Both the position numbers and the translations under genes were made by a program. A stretch of 64,000 bases of DNA. Source: AV40 sp038230255 (GTDB lineage Bacteria > Verrucomicrobiota > Verrucomicrobiia > Chthoniobacterales > UBA10450). The stretch covers positions 62,001 through 126,000 of the forward strand of contig JBBRNP010000008.1 in NCBI GenBank assembly GCA_038230255.1, in the 5' to 3' direction. The notes beneath the pieces were generated by a model. The model was given only the letters and a program-made list of their open reading frames with translations. It made no database searches and had not been told where the DNA came from. Positions 49,799 through 57,984 of this stretch are shown here, one piece after another (positions within the stretch are counted from its first letter, which is position 1; every line of letters begins with the position of its first letter).

Positions 49799-51565
49799 AT
49801 GTTGCAAATGCAGGATGTGATGTCGAAGCCGATGCCGGATTTCCGGGAAGGCTCGATCGTTAAAGGACGTATTTTGGAAGTTCGCCCGCGCGAAGTGCTG
49901 GTCGACATCGGATACAAATCGGAAGGCGTTATTTCGCTCGCGGAATTTGAAGACGTAGAGAATTTGGAAGTCGGCGATGAAGTCGACGTGCTCCTCGAGC
50001 GATTGGAGAACGACGAGGGCATGGTCGTGCTTTCGAAAGAGAAAGCAGCTTATCGCCAGAATTGGAACAAGATCGCGGCGGTATTTCAGGACGACGGCCT
50101 GATCAAAGGCAAAGTGAAGTCGGTCGTCAAAGGCGGCTTAATGGTGAACATCGGCGTCGAAGCGTTTTTGCCGGCGTCGCAGATCGACATCGTGCCGCCG
50201 AAAGATTTGCAGCAGTTCGTCGGCAACACTTACGATTTCAAGATCGTCAAAATTAACGACGATCGGCGCAACGTCGTCTTAAGCCGGCGCGAATTAATCG
50301 AGCAGGAGCGCAGCGAGAAGCGGCAGAAATTCATGGATAGCGTGAACGTGGGCGACCGCGTCACCGGCACGGTAAAAAATCTGACCGACTTCGGCGCTTT
50401 CATCGATCTCGATGGCATGGACGGTTTGCTTCACATCACCGACATGACCTGGGGACGGCTCGGGCACCCGAGCGAGCTGGTCAAAGTTGGCCAACAACTC
50501 GAAGTCCAGGTCCTCGATATTAATAAAGAGAAAGAGCGCGTCTCGTTAGGCCTGAAGCAGACCCAGAAAAATCCGTGGGACCAGATTGAAGAACGGTTCC
50601 CGGCCGGTCAAAAGGTCAAAGGCAAGATCACCAATCTCGTTCCTTACGGCGCGTTCGTGGAACTCGAGGAAGGCGTCGAGGGTCTCATTCACGTTTCCGA
50701 ACTTTCGTGGACGAAGCGAATCATGCGGCCGTCCGATATTTTGACGGTTGGCCAGGAAGTCGAAGCCGTCGTTCTCGGTGTAAACAAGGAAGAACAGAAA
50801 ATTTCATTGGGCCTGCGCCAGCTCGAGCCGAATCCGTGGGACGAGATCGAGAAGAAATTCACCATTGGCAGCCATGTTAAGGGAACGATCCGGAACATGA
50901 CCGCTTACGGCGCGTTCGTGGAGCTCGATGAAGGAATCGACGGAATGATTCACGTGTCTGATCTAAGTTGGACCCGCAAAATCAATCACCCGAGCGAAGT
51001 CTTTAAGAAGGGCGACGAAGTCGAAGCCGAAGTCATCGATATCGACAAAACAAATCAACGGATCAGTCTCGGCATCAAACAGCTGAGCGACGATCCGTGG
51101 AAGAACATCGATCAGAAATATAAGATCGGTAATCTAGTCAAAGGCAACGTGACCAAGCTCGCCAGCTTCGGCGCGTTCGTGCAACTAGCCGACGACATTG
51201 ATGGCCTCGTTCACATCTCGCAGTTAAGCGAAGACCACGTCGCCAAAGTGAAAGACGTGCTCAAGGTCGGTCAGGAAGTCGAGGCGCGCGTGATCAAGGT
51301 AGACAAAGTCGAGCGCCGCATCGGGTTGTCGATCAAAGCCGCGAATTACTCCGAAGAACAATTGCGCAAGGAAGCCGAAACTTTCGACACGCTCCGGCCG
51401 GGCGAAGACATGGTCGGATTGGAGAAAGCTTTCGCCGCCGCCGAGCAGGAAGAATATCGCCCCGGCGAAGCGAAGAAAGAACCGAAGGCAGCCAAGGAAT
51501 CAAAAGAGACCAAGGAGCCGAAGGAACCCAAGCGCGAGTCGAAAAAAGAGTCGAAGAAGAAGTAA
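49799..51565 (+). CDS. rpsA: 30S ribosomal protein S1
   Basis: A 588-residue protein with six S1 RNA-binding repeats, beginning about residues 20, 102, 190, 275, 362 and 448. Repeats 3-6 share the sequence type GxxVKGxVxNLxxFGAFVxL followed by DGLIHISEL. The tail is a lysine/glutamate-rich low-complexity stretch (KEPKEPKRESKKESKKK). It binds mRNA at initiation on the 30S subunit. The leader holds a GGAGGCC sequence about ten bases ahead of the ATG. Confidence 0.97.
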   Translation: MLQMQDVMSKPMPDFREGSIVKGRILEVRPREVLVDIGYKSEGVISLAEFEDVENLEVGDEVDVLLERLENDEGMVVLSKEKAAYRQNWNKIAAVFQDDGLIKGKVKSVVKGGLMVNIGVEAFLPASQIDIVPPKDLQQFVGNTYDFKIVKINDDRRNVVLSRRELIEQERSEKRQKFMDSVNVGDRVTGTVKNLTDFGAFIDLDGMDGLLHITDMTWGRLGHPSELVKVGQQLEVQVLDINKEKERVSLGLKQTQKNPWDQIEERFPAGQKVKGKITNLVPYGAFVELEEGVEGLIHVSELSWTKRIMRPSDILTVGQEVEAVVLGVNKEEQKISLGLRQLEPNPWDEIEKKFTIGSHVKGTIRNMTAYGAFVELDEGIDGMIHVSDLSWTRKINHPSEVFKKGDEVEAEVIDIDKTNQRISLGIKQLSDDPWKNIDQKYKIGNLVKGNVTKLASFGAFVQLADDIDGLVHISQLSEDHVAKVKDVLKVGQEVEARVIKVDKVERRIGLSIKAANYSEEQLRKEAETFDTLRPGEDMVGLEKAFAAAEQEEYRPGEAKKEPKAAKESKETKEPKEPKRESKKESKKK

Positions 51566-51592
51566 TTTTGTTGGATCGTTTGCGGGGCAGTT

Positions 51593-51919
51593 ATGTCACG
51601 CAGCTTCAGTCGGCGTCAGCTTCGATTACTTATCGCCGCATTTTTGTTGTCGCTCCTCGTCGCTTGCGGCGGGCCTTCCCGCGCGATCGTGGGTAAATGG
51701 CGAACGTCGTCCGATCCGAACGCGGTCGTTTGGGAATTCGCTGCCAATGGGCTGGTCACGATCGGGAGCACGCGCGGCAAATACAGCTTCGGCGATAGCC
51801 AGCGAATAAAGATTCAGACGCCGTTCGAAAAGTCGGTCTATGAAGTCACGATCTCGCACGACCACATGACTTTCCGGGAATCGACCGGATCACGGATCGA
51901 GTTCGATCGAATCAAATAG
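51593..51919 (+). CDS. small lipoprotein
   Basis: A 108-residue protein with signal peptide and lipobox LVAC (MSRSFSRRQLRLLIAAFLLS LLVACGG). A beta-rich domain follows that starts IVGKWRTSSDPNAVVWEFAANG and has regular GKYSFGDSQRIKI and YEVTISHDHMTF strands, resembling small lipocalin-like or META folds. Function unknown. Follows rpsA by 27 bases. Confidence 0.75.
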   Translation: MSRSFSRRQLRLLIAAFLLSLLVACGGPSRAIVGKWRTSSDPNAVVWEFAANGLVTIGSTRGKYSFGDSQRIKIQTPFEKSVYEVTISHDHMTFRESTGSRIEFDRIK

Positions 51920-51938
51920 ATTGGCGTCGATCCTAGCG

Positions 51939-52394
51939 TTACCGCATTTCTTCCAGCACGTCGGCTACCGCATTCTGTAATGGACGCGGACCGTTTCCGT
52001 TTAGAGCAACATCGACATCTTCGAGGCGTCGGATCAGATCAACGACTTCTCGACGCGCGATTGGTCCGCCGGCAGCGGCGCAAAAGTGAGTGCGACAACC
52101 GAATGGCCGGTCTTCGTAGATGAGACAGTTGCCCGTTTCTGGTTGAAGCATCGAGCACGAGCCATCAACATTTTCCGGTAATGATTTTCGGCCGGTGGCG
52201 CGAAACGCCCTGGCCGCGACGATCGCCTCGCCTTTCGTCAGATAAGGAGTGCGTCCGGTCAGTTTGAAATGACAACATTCCGTCTGGCGCAGGCAATTGC
52301 GTTGGATCGGCTGTTGGGCAAGATCGACATAAACCTGTCGCACTTCCGCCAGCGCGGTCTGCAATTTCTGCGGAGGAACAGTTCGAGAATTCAT
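51939..52394 (-). CDS. YkgJ-type cysteine-cluster protein
   Basis: Start at ATG 52394 (MNSRTVPPQKLQTALAEVRQ), 151 residues. Cysteines are arranged as CLRQTECC, then CSMLQPETGNCLIYEDRPFG and CRTHFC, the YkgJ/CxxCxxCC family pattern that binds iron or zinc. Its function is not established. The start overlaps the flavoprotein gene stop by four bases, so they form one operon. Confidence 0.85.
   Translation of the reverse strand: MNSRTVPPQKLQTALAEVRQVYVDLAQQPIQRNCLRQTECCHFKLTGRTPYLTKGEAIVAARAFRATGRKSLPENVDGSCSMLQPETGNCLIYEDRPFGCRTHFCAAAGGPIARREVVDLIRRLEDVDVALNGNGPRPLQNAVADVLEEMR
52320..52330 (+). repeat. AAGATCGACAT motif copy
   Basis: In the YkgJ-like gene, antisense; residues YVDLAQ. Confidence 0.7.
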
Positions 52395-53623
52395 ACAGCC
52401 GTGGGTTCGACTCCTGCCATAGCGTGTCCCGCGATCCACCCGGTGGTCCAAGCGGCTTGGAAATTAAAACCGCCGGTGATACCGTCGATGTCGAGCAGCT
52501 CGCCCGCAAAAAAGAGATTCGGTGTGATCCGGCTTTCCATGGTTTTGAAATTGATCTCGCGCAATCTCACGCCACCGCAAGTAACAAACTCCTCTTTGTT
52601 TAGCGACTTCCCATCGACCTCGAGTTCCGTCGCGCGCAGCTGCCGAATCAGTTCGTTCATTCCGGCGCGCGTCAGCGAAGTCCAGGTCGTTTCCGGAGAA
52701 ACGCCGGCGTTGGAAACCAAGTTTTCCCAAAGTCGTGCCGGAATTGCGCCGATGGGTGAATTATTTACTCGCCGGGTCGCTTCCATTTGTCTCCGAGATT
52801 GAAACTCGGATCGGAGTTCGTCTTCCTTCATCTGCGGAACCCAATTCACACGAAGCGAGAAACGATATTCCTTCTCGTGCAAGACGCGGGCGCCCCAGGC
52901 GGAGAGTCGTAACACAGCGGGCCCGCTGATTCCGTTGTGCGTGACAAGCAACGGCCCGCGCTCGCGCAATTTTTCTGCGGATAACTCCACGTCGCCCACT
53001 GATATCCCCGGCAATGATCGCAGCCAGGGCGCTGCGACATGGAGCGAAAAAAGCGAGGGCACCGGCGATTCGATCGTGTGACCAAGCGAGGCCGCGAGCT
53101 CGGCGCCACCGATGCTTCGGCAACCACCCGTCGCAAGAAGCAGCCGGTCGCACGTCGTCGATTCTCCGTCAGTTAATTTCAAATCAAATCCACCTCCGGT
53201 TCGGACGCGCGCGCTTTCGACGCCTTTGCGGGTGAATAGTCGAACGCCAGCGTTCTTCGCTTCCTTAATTAAACAATCGATGACGGTTTCCGATGAATCC
53301 GTCACCGGAAAGATTCGTCCGTCCTCTTCCCGCTTGAGGCGGACGCCACGCGCTTCGAACCAGGCAATCGTGTCCTCCGCTGAAAATCGGTGGAACGGCG
53401 AAATGAGCTCCCGCTCGCCGCGCGGATAACGGGTCGTGAACGTCCGTGGATCGAACAAAGCGTGGGTTACATTGCAACGCCCGCCGCCGGAAATGCGCAC
53501 CTTGGAAAGAAATTCCGAGGTCCGCTCGAAGAGCGAAACTTTGCAACTCCCGTTGGCACGCGCGGCGGCGATCGCTCCAAAAAAACCGGCGGCACCGCCA
53601 CCCACGATCACGATTTCAGTCAC
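52391..53623 (-). CDS. HI0933/BaiN-type FAD-dependent oxidoreductase
   Basis: A 410-residue flavoprotein. FAD motif IVIVGGGAAGFFGAIAAARAN at the N-terminus, VRISGGGRCNVTHA, LLLATGGCRSIGG, and the end FAGELLDIDGITGGFNFQAA typical of the HI0933 family. The reaction is unknown; some relatives act on bile-acid or other enone substrates. Together with the Cys-cluster protein it may form a redox pair. Confidence 0.92.
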   Translation of the reverse strand: MTEIVIVGGGAAGFFGAIAAARANGSCKVSLFERTSEFLSKVRISGGGRCNVTHALFDPRTFTTRYPRGERELISPFHRFSAEDTIAWFEARGVRLKREEDGRIFPVTDSSETVIDCLIKEAKNAGVRLFTRKGVESARVRTGGGFDLKLTDGESTTCDRLLLATGGCRSIGGAELAASLGHTIESPVPSLFSLHVAAPWLRSLPGISVGDVELSAEKLRERGPLLVTHNGISGPAVLRLSAWGARVLHEKEYRFSLRVNWVPQMKEDELRSEFQSRRQMEATRRVNNSPIGAIPARLWENLVSNAGVSPETTWTSLTRAGMNELIRQLRATELEVDGKSLNKEEFVTCGGVRLREINFKTMESRITPNLFFAGELLDIDGITGGFNFQAAWTTGWIAGHAMAGVEPTAV

Positions 53624-53681
53624 TCGCTAACTTATCGATAAAATGCGGACCGCATTCGAAAATTAGAGGCGGACCGTGGCA

Positions 53682-53730
53682 GGAAAACAAAACGCCCGGC
53701 GGCGAGCATTCGCTCAGTCCGCCAGGCGTT
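53682..53730 (-). terminator. Rho-independent terminator
   Basis: Stem AACGCCCGGCGG / CCGCCAGGCGTT with one mismatch, followed on the minus strand by TTTTGTTTT. Ends the transcript of the exported gene at 53779-54147. Confidence 0.75.
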
Positions 53731-53778
53731 GAATTGCTAGCTTGGCTTTAAAATCAACCAAGCAACTCGGGCCGGAAC

Positions 53779-54147
53779 TTAGTGCCGTTCCGGCGTCAGG
53801 GTAACTTTATCAACTACCATGTCGTCGCCATGTCGCACGTAATGAACGTGAACCTTTGAATCTTTTCTAATTTTTGAGGGTTGGATAACTTTTCCGTGTG
53901 CATTCACGAAGGTGACGGTCTTGTCGAACTTGTAATGCATCGGCTCGGACGCTTCGGTTTTCAGGATCAGGGAATCGCCCGGAGTAAAATCCGTAACGGT
54001 GCCGAAACTTTCGGTTGTCGTGGTGGTGGTTTCAGTCATTCCGTTGGGTTGCGTGGCAACCTTGGTGGAAGACGTATGGGTTTGCGCGAACGCCACTGAG
54101 CCCATCAGGGCTGTGGCAAACACGACGCTAACGATTGATCTAATCAT
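53779..54147 (-). CDS. small exported protein, Thr-rich
   Basis: A 122-residue protein with signal peptide (MIRSIVSVVFATALMGSVAFA), a Thr-rich stretch (TETTTTTTESFGTVTDFTPG) and a beta-rich domain with MHYKFDKTVTFVNAHGKVI and VHVHYVRHGDDMVVDKVTL. It is a paralogue of the gene at 54415-54744, sharing (G)TxTxFxPG, HY(K/R)F(D/G)K and VHYVxxGDxMxVDxV. Function unknown. Confidence 0.8.
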   Translation of the reverse strand: MIRSIVSVVFATALMGSVAFAQTHTSSTKVATQPNGMTETTTTTTESFGTVTDFTPGDSLILKTEASEPMHYKFDKTVTFVNAHGKVIQPSKIRKDSKVHVHYVRHGDDMVVDKVTLTPERH

Positions 54148-54414
54148 AGAAACTAACTTTCTAGTTTACTGAGTTGCTGCAGTGATCGCAGCGAAAGGCC
54201 ATCCGGTTCGTAGTTCCGAAGGAATTCGGCGAACCAGGGAGGGTAAATAGATGCGGCAGTTGTCTAGTATAGTCCGATAAAGACTCTCGCGCCTTAACAA
54301 TCGCCCCTGCGAACCGGGTCACAATCACTGTACGCAAATCGCGCCTTTCCGCTTCGCGTGAAACAAATTCAGCGAAGCAGAGAAGGCGCGATTGTTAGTT
54401 GTCGAACTTAGCTC
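54148..54414. other. gap with a long imperfect hairpin
   Basis: About 266 bases. From 54337 to 54393 an outer stem AATCGCGCCTT/AAGGCGCGATT encloses an inner stem GCTTCGC/GCGAAGC. It lies downstream of the paralogue at 54415 and may end or stabilise its transcript. There is no T-run. Confidence 0.5.
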
Positions 54415-54744
54415 TTAATCCTCGTCGACGATCACGCGGTCAACAAGCATGCTGTCGCCTTCACCAACGTAGTGAACACGAACCGGCGCGCCCACTTTGA
54501 TTCTGGTGCGCACGGTCGCTTCGTCGAGTTCCTTACCGCTTCTGGTCACGTAAACGACCTTTTTTCCGAAGCGATAATGTCTCGGACCGGCACTTTCCTT
54601 CAGCACAATGGTGCTACCCGGAGAAAACTCCGTGATTGTGCCGTTGCCCTCAGTCGTGGTCGTAGTTGTAGTGGTTTCAGAAACCTGTCCCCACGCGAAC
54701 GAAGCCGCGACTGCCAATGCCATACTGAGTATTAACTTTTTCAT
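54415..54744 (-). CDS. small exported protein, Thr-rich (paralogue)
   Basis: A 109-residue protein with signal peptide (MKKLILSMALAVAASFAWGQ), a run of threonines (SETTTTTTTTEG), then ITEFSPGSTIVLKESAGPRHYRFGKKVVYV and VRVHYVGEGDSMLVDRVI. Same domain as 53779-54147. The two probably form a tandem duplicated pair of periplasmic or surface proteins. Confidence 0.8.
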   Translation of the reverse strand: MKKLILSMALAVAASFAWGQVSETTTTTTTTEGNGTITEFSPGSTIVLKESAGPRHYRFGKKVVYVTRSGKELDEATVRTRIKVGAPVRVHYVGEGDSMLVDRVIVDED

Positions 54745-54902
54745 CTATAATTAGACGAGCCACCGCCCGTCATATTCGGATTTCATTGAGCGTTTCTCGG
54801 CAATTTGCCGAGAAAGTCGGACGCGGCCTGACCGCGATTGTGTCGTGCCTTGGCGAACCTAAAATTCTCGACTTCAATTTCATCGCCGGTCACAAAGATG
54901 CG

Positions 54903-55742
54903 ATGGAACCGAGCCCGTCACCACCTCCTCTACCTTCAATGCCGCAACCGCCCCGCGGAAATTGGTGGCAGCGAAACTGGAAATGGTTTGTCCCAACCGG
55001 TTGCCTGACGCTCATCGTCATGGCGGTCCTGTTTGTCGCATGCATCGTCTTTCTTGCCTTCGGCGTCATGAAATCCTCGGACGCGTACAAACTCGCGGTC
55101 GCGCGCGCAAAAAGCGACCAACGCGTTGTGGCCGCGCTCGGAACTCCGATTAGCGAAGGAATGTTCAGTTCCGGGAAGACAAACGTGAACGGACCTTCCG
55201 GCGAAGCGGATATCGCGATTCCGGTCTCCGGAGCGAAAGGAAAGGCGACGATTTATGCGGTAGCGACGAAATCTGAGGGGACCTGGAGCTTTTCGAAACT
55301 AAACGTCAAGATCGATGGCACCGGCGAAACGATTGATCTCAACGAAACCGAATCGGCGCCGAATAAGGAAGAAGCTGTCGCGAAAAAAGGCGCTCCTCAC
55401 GCAAACGTCCGCGTGACATCGATCACGCTCGCCCGCGAACAAGGGGGCGAATTAAAACCGGTGAAGAATTTCAGGCGCGCCGACAACCCGGAACATATCG
55501 TCGTTATGCTGAGCGAGGGAAACTCGGGCGCGCATGTCAGAACTGTTTGGACGAATCTAAACGCCGGCGGCGCGCACGATCAGAAACTTTGGGAAAAGGA
55601 ATTGATTTTGGACATGCCAAATCCGCGGGCTGATTTCTCTCTTTCCAACACCAACAGCAGGAAATTCCCGGGCGGCGATTACAAGATCGATATCTACCTG
55701 GATGACAAGCTCGTCGACACGGTGCGCTACAAGGTTCAATAA
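54903..55742 (+). CDS. Coa1-like membrane protein
   Basis: Start at ATG 54903 (MEPSPSPPPLPSMPQPPRGN), 279 residues. One membrane helix (CLTLIVMAVLFVACIVFLAFGV) is followed by a domain like the cytochrome-oxidase assembly protein Coa1 (AVARAKSDQRVVAALGTPIS ... KGKATIYAVATKSEGTWSF) and a second beta-rich region ending YKIDIYLDDKLVDTVRYKV. Function in bacteria is not established. Frame upstream of 54903 lacks support. Confidence 0.72.
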   Translation: MEPSPSPPPLPSMPQPPRGNWWQRNWKWFVPTGCLTLIVMAVLFVACIVFLAFGVMKSSDAYKLAVARAKSDQRVVAALGTPISEGMFSSGKTNVNGPSGEADIAIPVSGAKGKATIYAVATKSEGTWSFSKLNVKIDGTGETIDLNETESAPNKEEAVAKKGAPHANVRVTSITLAREQGGELKPVKNFRRADNPEHIVVMLSEGNSGAHVRTVWTNLNAGGAHDQKLWEKELILDMPNPRADFSLSNTNSRKFPGGDYKIDIYLDDKLVDTVRYKVQ

Positions 55743-55829
55743 ACGCCCTCGCTTTTGACTTGCCGTCGAATTTGCAGGTTGTCATCCTACCTGGCGCAGA
55801 CCCACTCGGTTAACCAAAAGGAGATCAAT

Positions 55830-56570
55830 ATGTTTGGTCGGATTCTCGCGTTTCTCTACGGGCTAGTTTGTTATCTCATCTTCCTGATTTCATTTTTGTA
55901 TGCGATCGCTTTTGTCGGCAATATCGGCATCGTCCCGAAGACGATCGATTCGGGAACGGCCGGGCCGCTGACAAGAGCGCTCATTATCAACGCCATTTTG
56001 CTGAGTTTGTTTGCGGTGCAGCACAGTGTGATGGCGCGGCAATGGTTTAAACGGGCGTGGAAGAGAATTGTCCCCGAGCCGGTTGAACGCAGTACTTACG
56101 TCGTGCTCGCGAGCTTGGTCTTGTTGCTCCTCTATTGGAAATGGGAACCGATGAAAGGGATCATCTGGGACGTGCGCAATCCGAACGGACGCGCCGTGCT
56201 GACTGGCCTTTTTTGGATCGGCTGGGGTTTGGTCCTGGTTTCCACTTATCTCATCGATCACTTCGGTCTCTTTGGGATGAAGCAGGTCTATAACTACTTG
56301 GTTGGAAAACACGATGAACCGCCGCCATTCAAAACGCCGACCTTGTATAAAATGGTGCGGCATCCGCTTTATCTCGGATTCATCATCGCGTTCTGGGCGA
56401 CGCCAAAGATGACGACGGGCCATCTCTTCTTCGCGATCATGACCACGGCTTACATCCTCGTCGCCATCCAATTCGAAGAGCGCGACCTGATGCGTTTCTA
56501 CGGCGACAACTACCGGCGATATCGCGAACAAGTCTCGATGTTGTTTCCGCTTCGGCTGCGGAAACGGTAG
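55830..56570 (+). CDS. methanethiol S-methyltransferase MddA-like (NnrU/isoprenylcysteine MT fold)
   Basis: Start at ATG 55830 with AAGGAG eight bases upstream; 246 residues, five to six membrane helices. YGLVCYLIFLISFLYAIAFVGN at the N-terminus, SLFAVQHSVMARQWFKR, and the C-terminal SAM-binding MVRHPLYLGFIIAFWATP and EERDLMRFYGDNYRRYREQVSML identify the MddA/NnrU-like group. MddA methylates methanethiol to dimethyl sulfide. The call for that substrate rests on resemblance only. Confidence 0.75.
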   Translation: MFGRILAFLYGLVCYLIFLISFLYAIAFVGNIGIVPKTIDSGTAGPLTRALIINAILLSLFAVQHSVMARQWFKRAWKRIVPEPVERSTYVVLASLVLLLLYWKWEPMKGIIWDVRNPNGRAVLTGLFWIGWGLVLVSTYLIDHFGLFGMKQVYNYLVGKHDEPPPFKTPTLYKMVRHPLYLGFIIAFWATPKMTTGHLFFAIMTTAYILVAIQFEERDLMRFYGDNYRRYREQVSMLFPLRLRKR

Positions 56571-56588
56571 GCAAACCAAATCAGGCTT

Positions 56589-56650
56589 CTGTAGGGGAAG
56601 GCGTTGCCTTCCCGCTATTTAAAAAGGGAAGCTAACAGCTTCCTCTACAG
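56589..56650. repeat. three-way-junction palindrome, intergenic copy
   Basis: Outer arms CTGTAGGGG and CCTCTACAG, hairpins GGGAAGGC-gtt-GCCTTCCC and GGGAAGCT-aac-AGCTTCC, joined by a linker (GCTATTTAAAA). Same architecture as 6868-6918. Confidence 0.78.
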
Positions 56651-56681
56651 AACAATCTGCGTTATCCGCGTAATCCGCGGT
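56651..56681. repeat. nonamer tandem repeat (AATCCGCGT-like units)
   Basis: AATCTGCGT TATCCGCGT AATCCGCGG, three 9-base units between the junction palindrome and the thrC stop. Confidence 0.5.
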
Positions 56682-57836
56682 TCATGGAAAGCAGTCGAGA
56701 TATTTGATACCGGAGCCGGTGTTGAAAATGACGACGCGCTCGCCAATCTCGATCTTGCCCGAGGCGCGAAGTGTCTTGAGCGCCACGAAACAGGCAGCGC
56801 CTTCCGGTGCGACGAACAAACCTTCTTTGGAACCAACTTCGCGCACCGCCCGGATCATTTCGTCGTCATCAACTGCGACTGCGCCGCCATTCGATTTGCG
56901 AAGAATTTCCAGCATCAAGAAGTCGCCAATCGCTTTTGGAACGCGCAAGCCCGAAGCGAGGGTGTGCGCATTTGGAAATTCGGTGGCGAATTTTTCGCCG
57001 GTTTCAAAGGCGCGGACGATCGGCGCACAGCCGCTCGCTTGAACGGAAAACATTCGCGGCCGCTTGTTGTCGATCCAACCGAGCGCTTCCATTTCATCGA
57101 ACGCTTTCCACATTCCGATCAGGCCAGTGCCGCCGCCGGTTGGATAAAGAATGACGTCGGGTAATTTCCAATTCAGTTGCTCGGCGATTTCGTAACCGAG
57201 CGTTTTCTTGCCTTCGATCCGATACGGCTCTTTCAACGTCGACATGTCGAACCAGCCTTCTTTCTCTTTTCGGCGCGCGATCTCGGCTCCGCAGTCGGTG
57301 ATCAATCCGTCGATTAACGTCACGTGCGCGCCGAGCTCGCGGCATTCGATGATGTTCGCGCGCGGCGTGTCACGCGGCATGAAGATGTGGGCTTCGAGCC
57401 CAGCGCGCGCGGCGTAAGCGGCGAGGGCGCCACCTGCGTTTCCAGCACTGGGGGCTGCGAGCTTCTTCGCGCCCAGATATTTCGCCATCGAAACGGCCAC
57501 GCTCATTCCGCGCGCTTTGAAACTTTGCGTCGGATTCAACGATTCGTCTTTGATCCAAAGATCGACATCGTCGGCGAAGGCTTTTGCGCGTAACAACGGC
57601 GTTCCGCCTTCGCCTAACGAGATCGACTCCGCATCTTCTGGCAATGGCAACAATTCGCGATAACGCCAAAGCGATTTCTCTAGCGTCAGCAACGCCTCAC
57701 GGCTGATTCCGCGAGCCGCCGCCTTCAGGTCGACAATCGCGAAAAGCGGTTTGCCGCAGACAGTGCACAGATTTTGCAGGCGCGACCAACCATGCCGCAG
57801 TCCGCAAGCGGTGCATTCAAGGTGAGTGAGAAACAC
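56682..57836 (-). CDS. thrC: threonine synthase
   Basis: PLP enzyme that converts O-phosphohomoserine to threonine. The 384 residues start with a zinc ribbon (LECTACGLRHGW ... CTVCGKPLF), then the PLP lysine in LNPTQSFKARGMSVAVSM, AAPSAGNAGGALAAYAARAG and PTGGGTGLIGMWKAF. This is the shorter, ribbon-bearing threonine synthase form. Divergent from the symporter gene with MITE-like copy B in between. thrA and thrB are not in the window. Confidence 0.93.
   Translation of the reverse strand: MFLTHLECTACGLRHGWSRLQNLCTVCGKPLFAIVDLKAAARGISREALLTLEKSLWRYRELLPLPEDAESISLGEGGTPLLRAKAFADDVDLWIKDESLNPTQSFKARGMSVAVSMAKYLGAKKLAAPSAGNAGGALAAYAARAGLEAHIFMPRDTPRANIIECRELGAHVTLIDGLITDCGAEIARRKEKEGWFDMSTLKEPYRIEGKKTLGYEIAEQLNWKLPDVILYPTGGGTGLIGMWKAFDEMEALGWIDNKRPRMFSVQASGCAPIVRAFETGEKFATEFPNAHTLASGLRVPKAIGDFLMLEILRKSNGGAVAVDDDEMIRAVREVGSKEGLFVAPEGAACFVALKTLRASGKIEIGERVVIFNTGSGIKYLDCFP
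57558..57569 (+). repeat. AAGATCGACATC motif copy
   Basis: In thrC, antisense; residues DDVDLW. Confidence 0.75.
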
Positions 57837-57868
57837 GCAACAATGGAGCGCATGCGCGCGAAGTTGAA

Positions 57869-57967
57869 AAGGTGGATCGGCCGCTCCGCGGGCGATGCTA
57901 AATTAATGCGGCTTCGCCGCCATCTCTTGGCATCGAGCAAGGGACTGCTCGATCCACCTCGCGCTTT
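57869..57967. repeat. MITE-like element, copy B
   Basis: About 99 bases bounded by GGTGGATCG and CGATCCACCTC; inverted relative to copy A at 46057-46154 and about 80% identical, with the same inner GGCGGC-gaa-GCCGCA hairpin and GAGCA/TTGCTC arms. It occupies the thrC-symporter divergent region. Confidence 0.8.
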
Positions 57968-57984
57968 GTGCTAAAAGCGGCGCG

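Noticed and set aside
53136..53641. Plus-strand frames opposite the HI0933-like gene
   Set aside because: They are antisense to a well-supported flavoprotein gene, Arg/Pro-rich and without domains.
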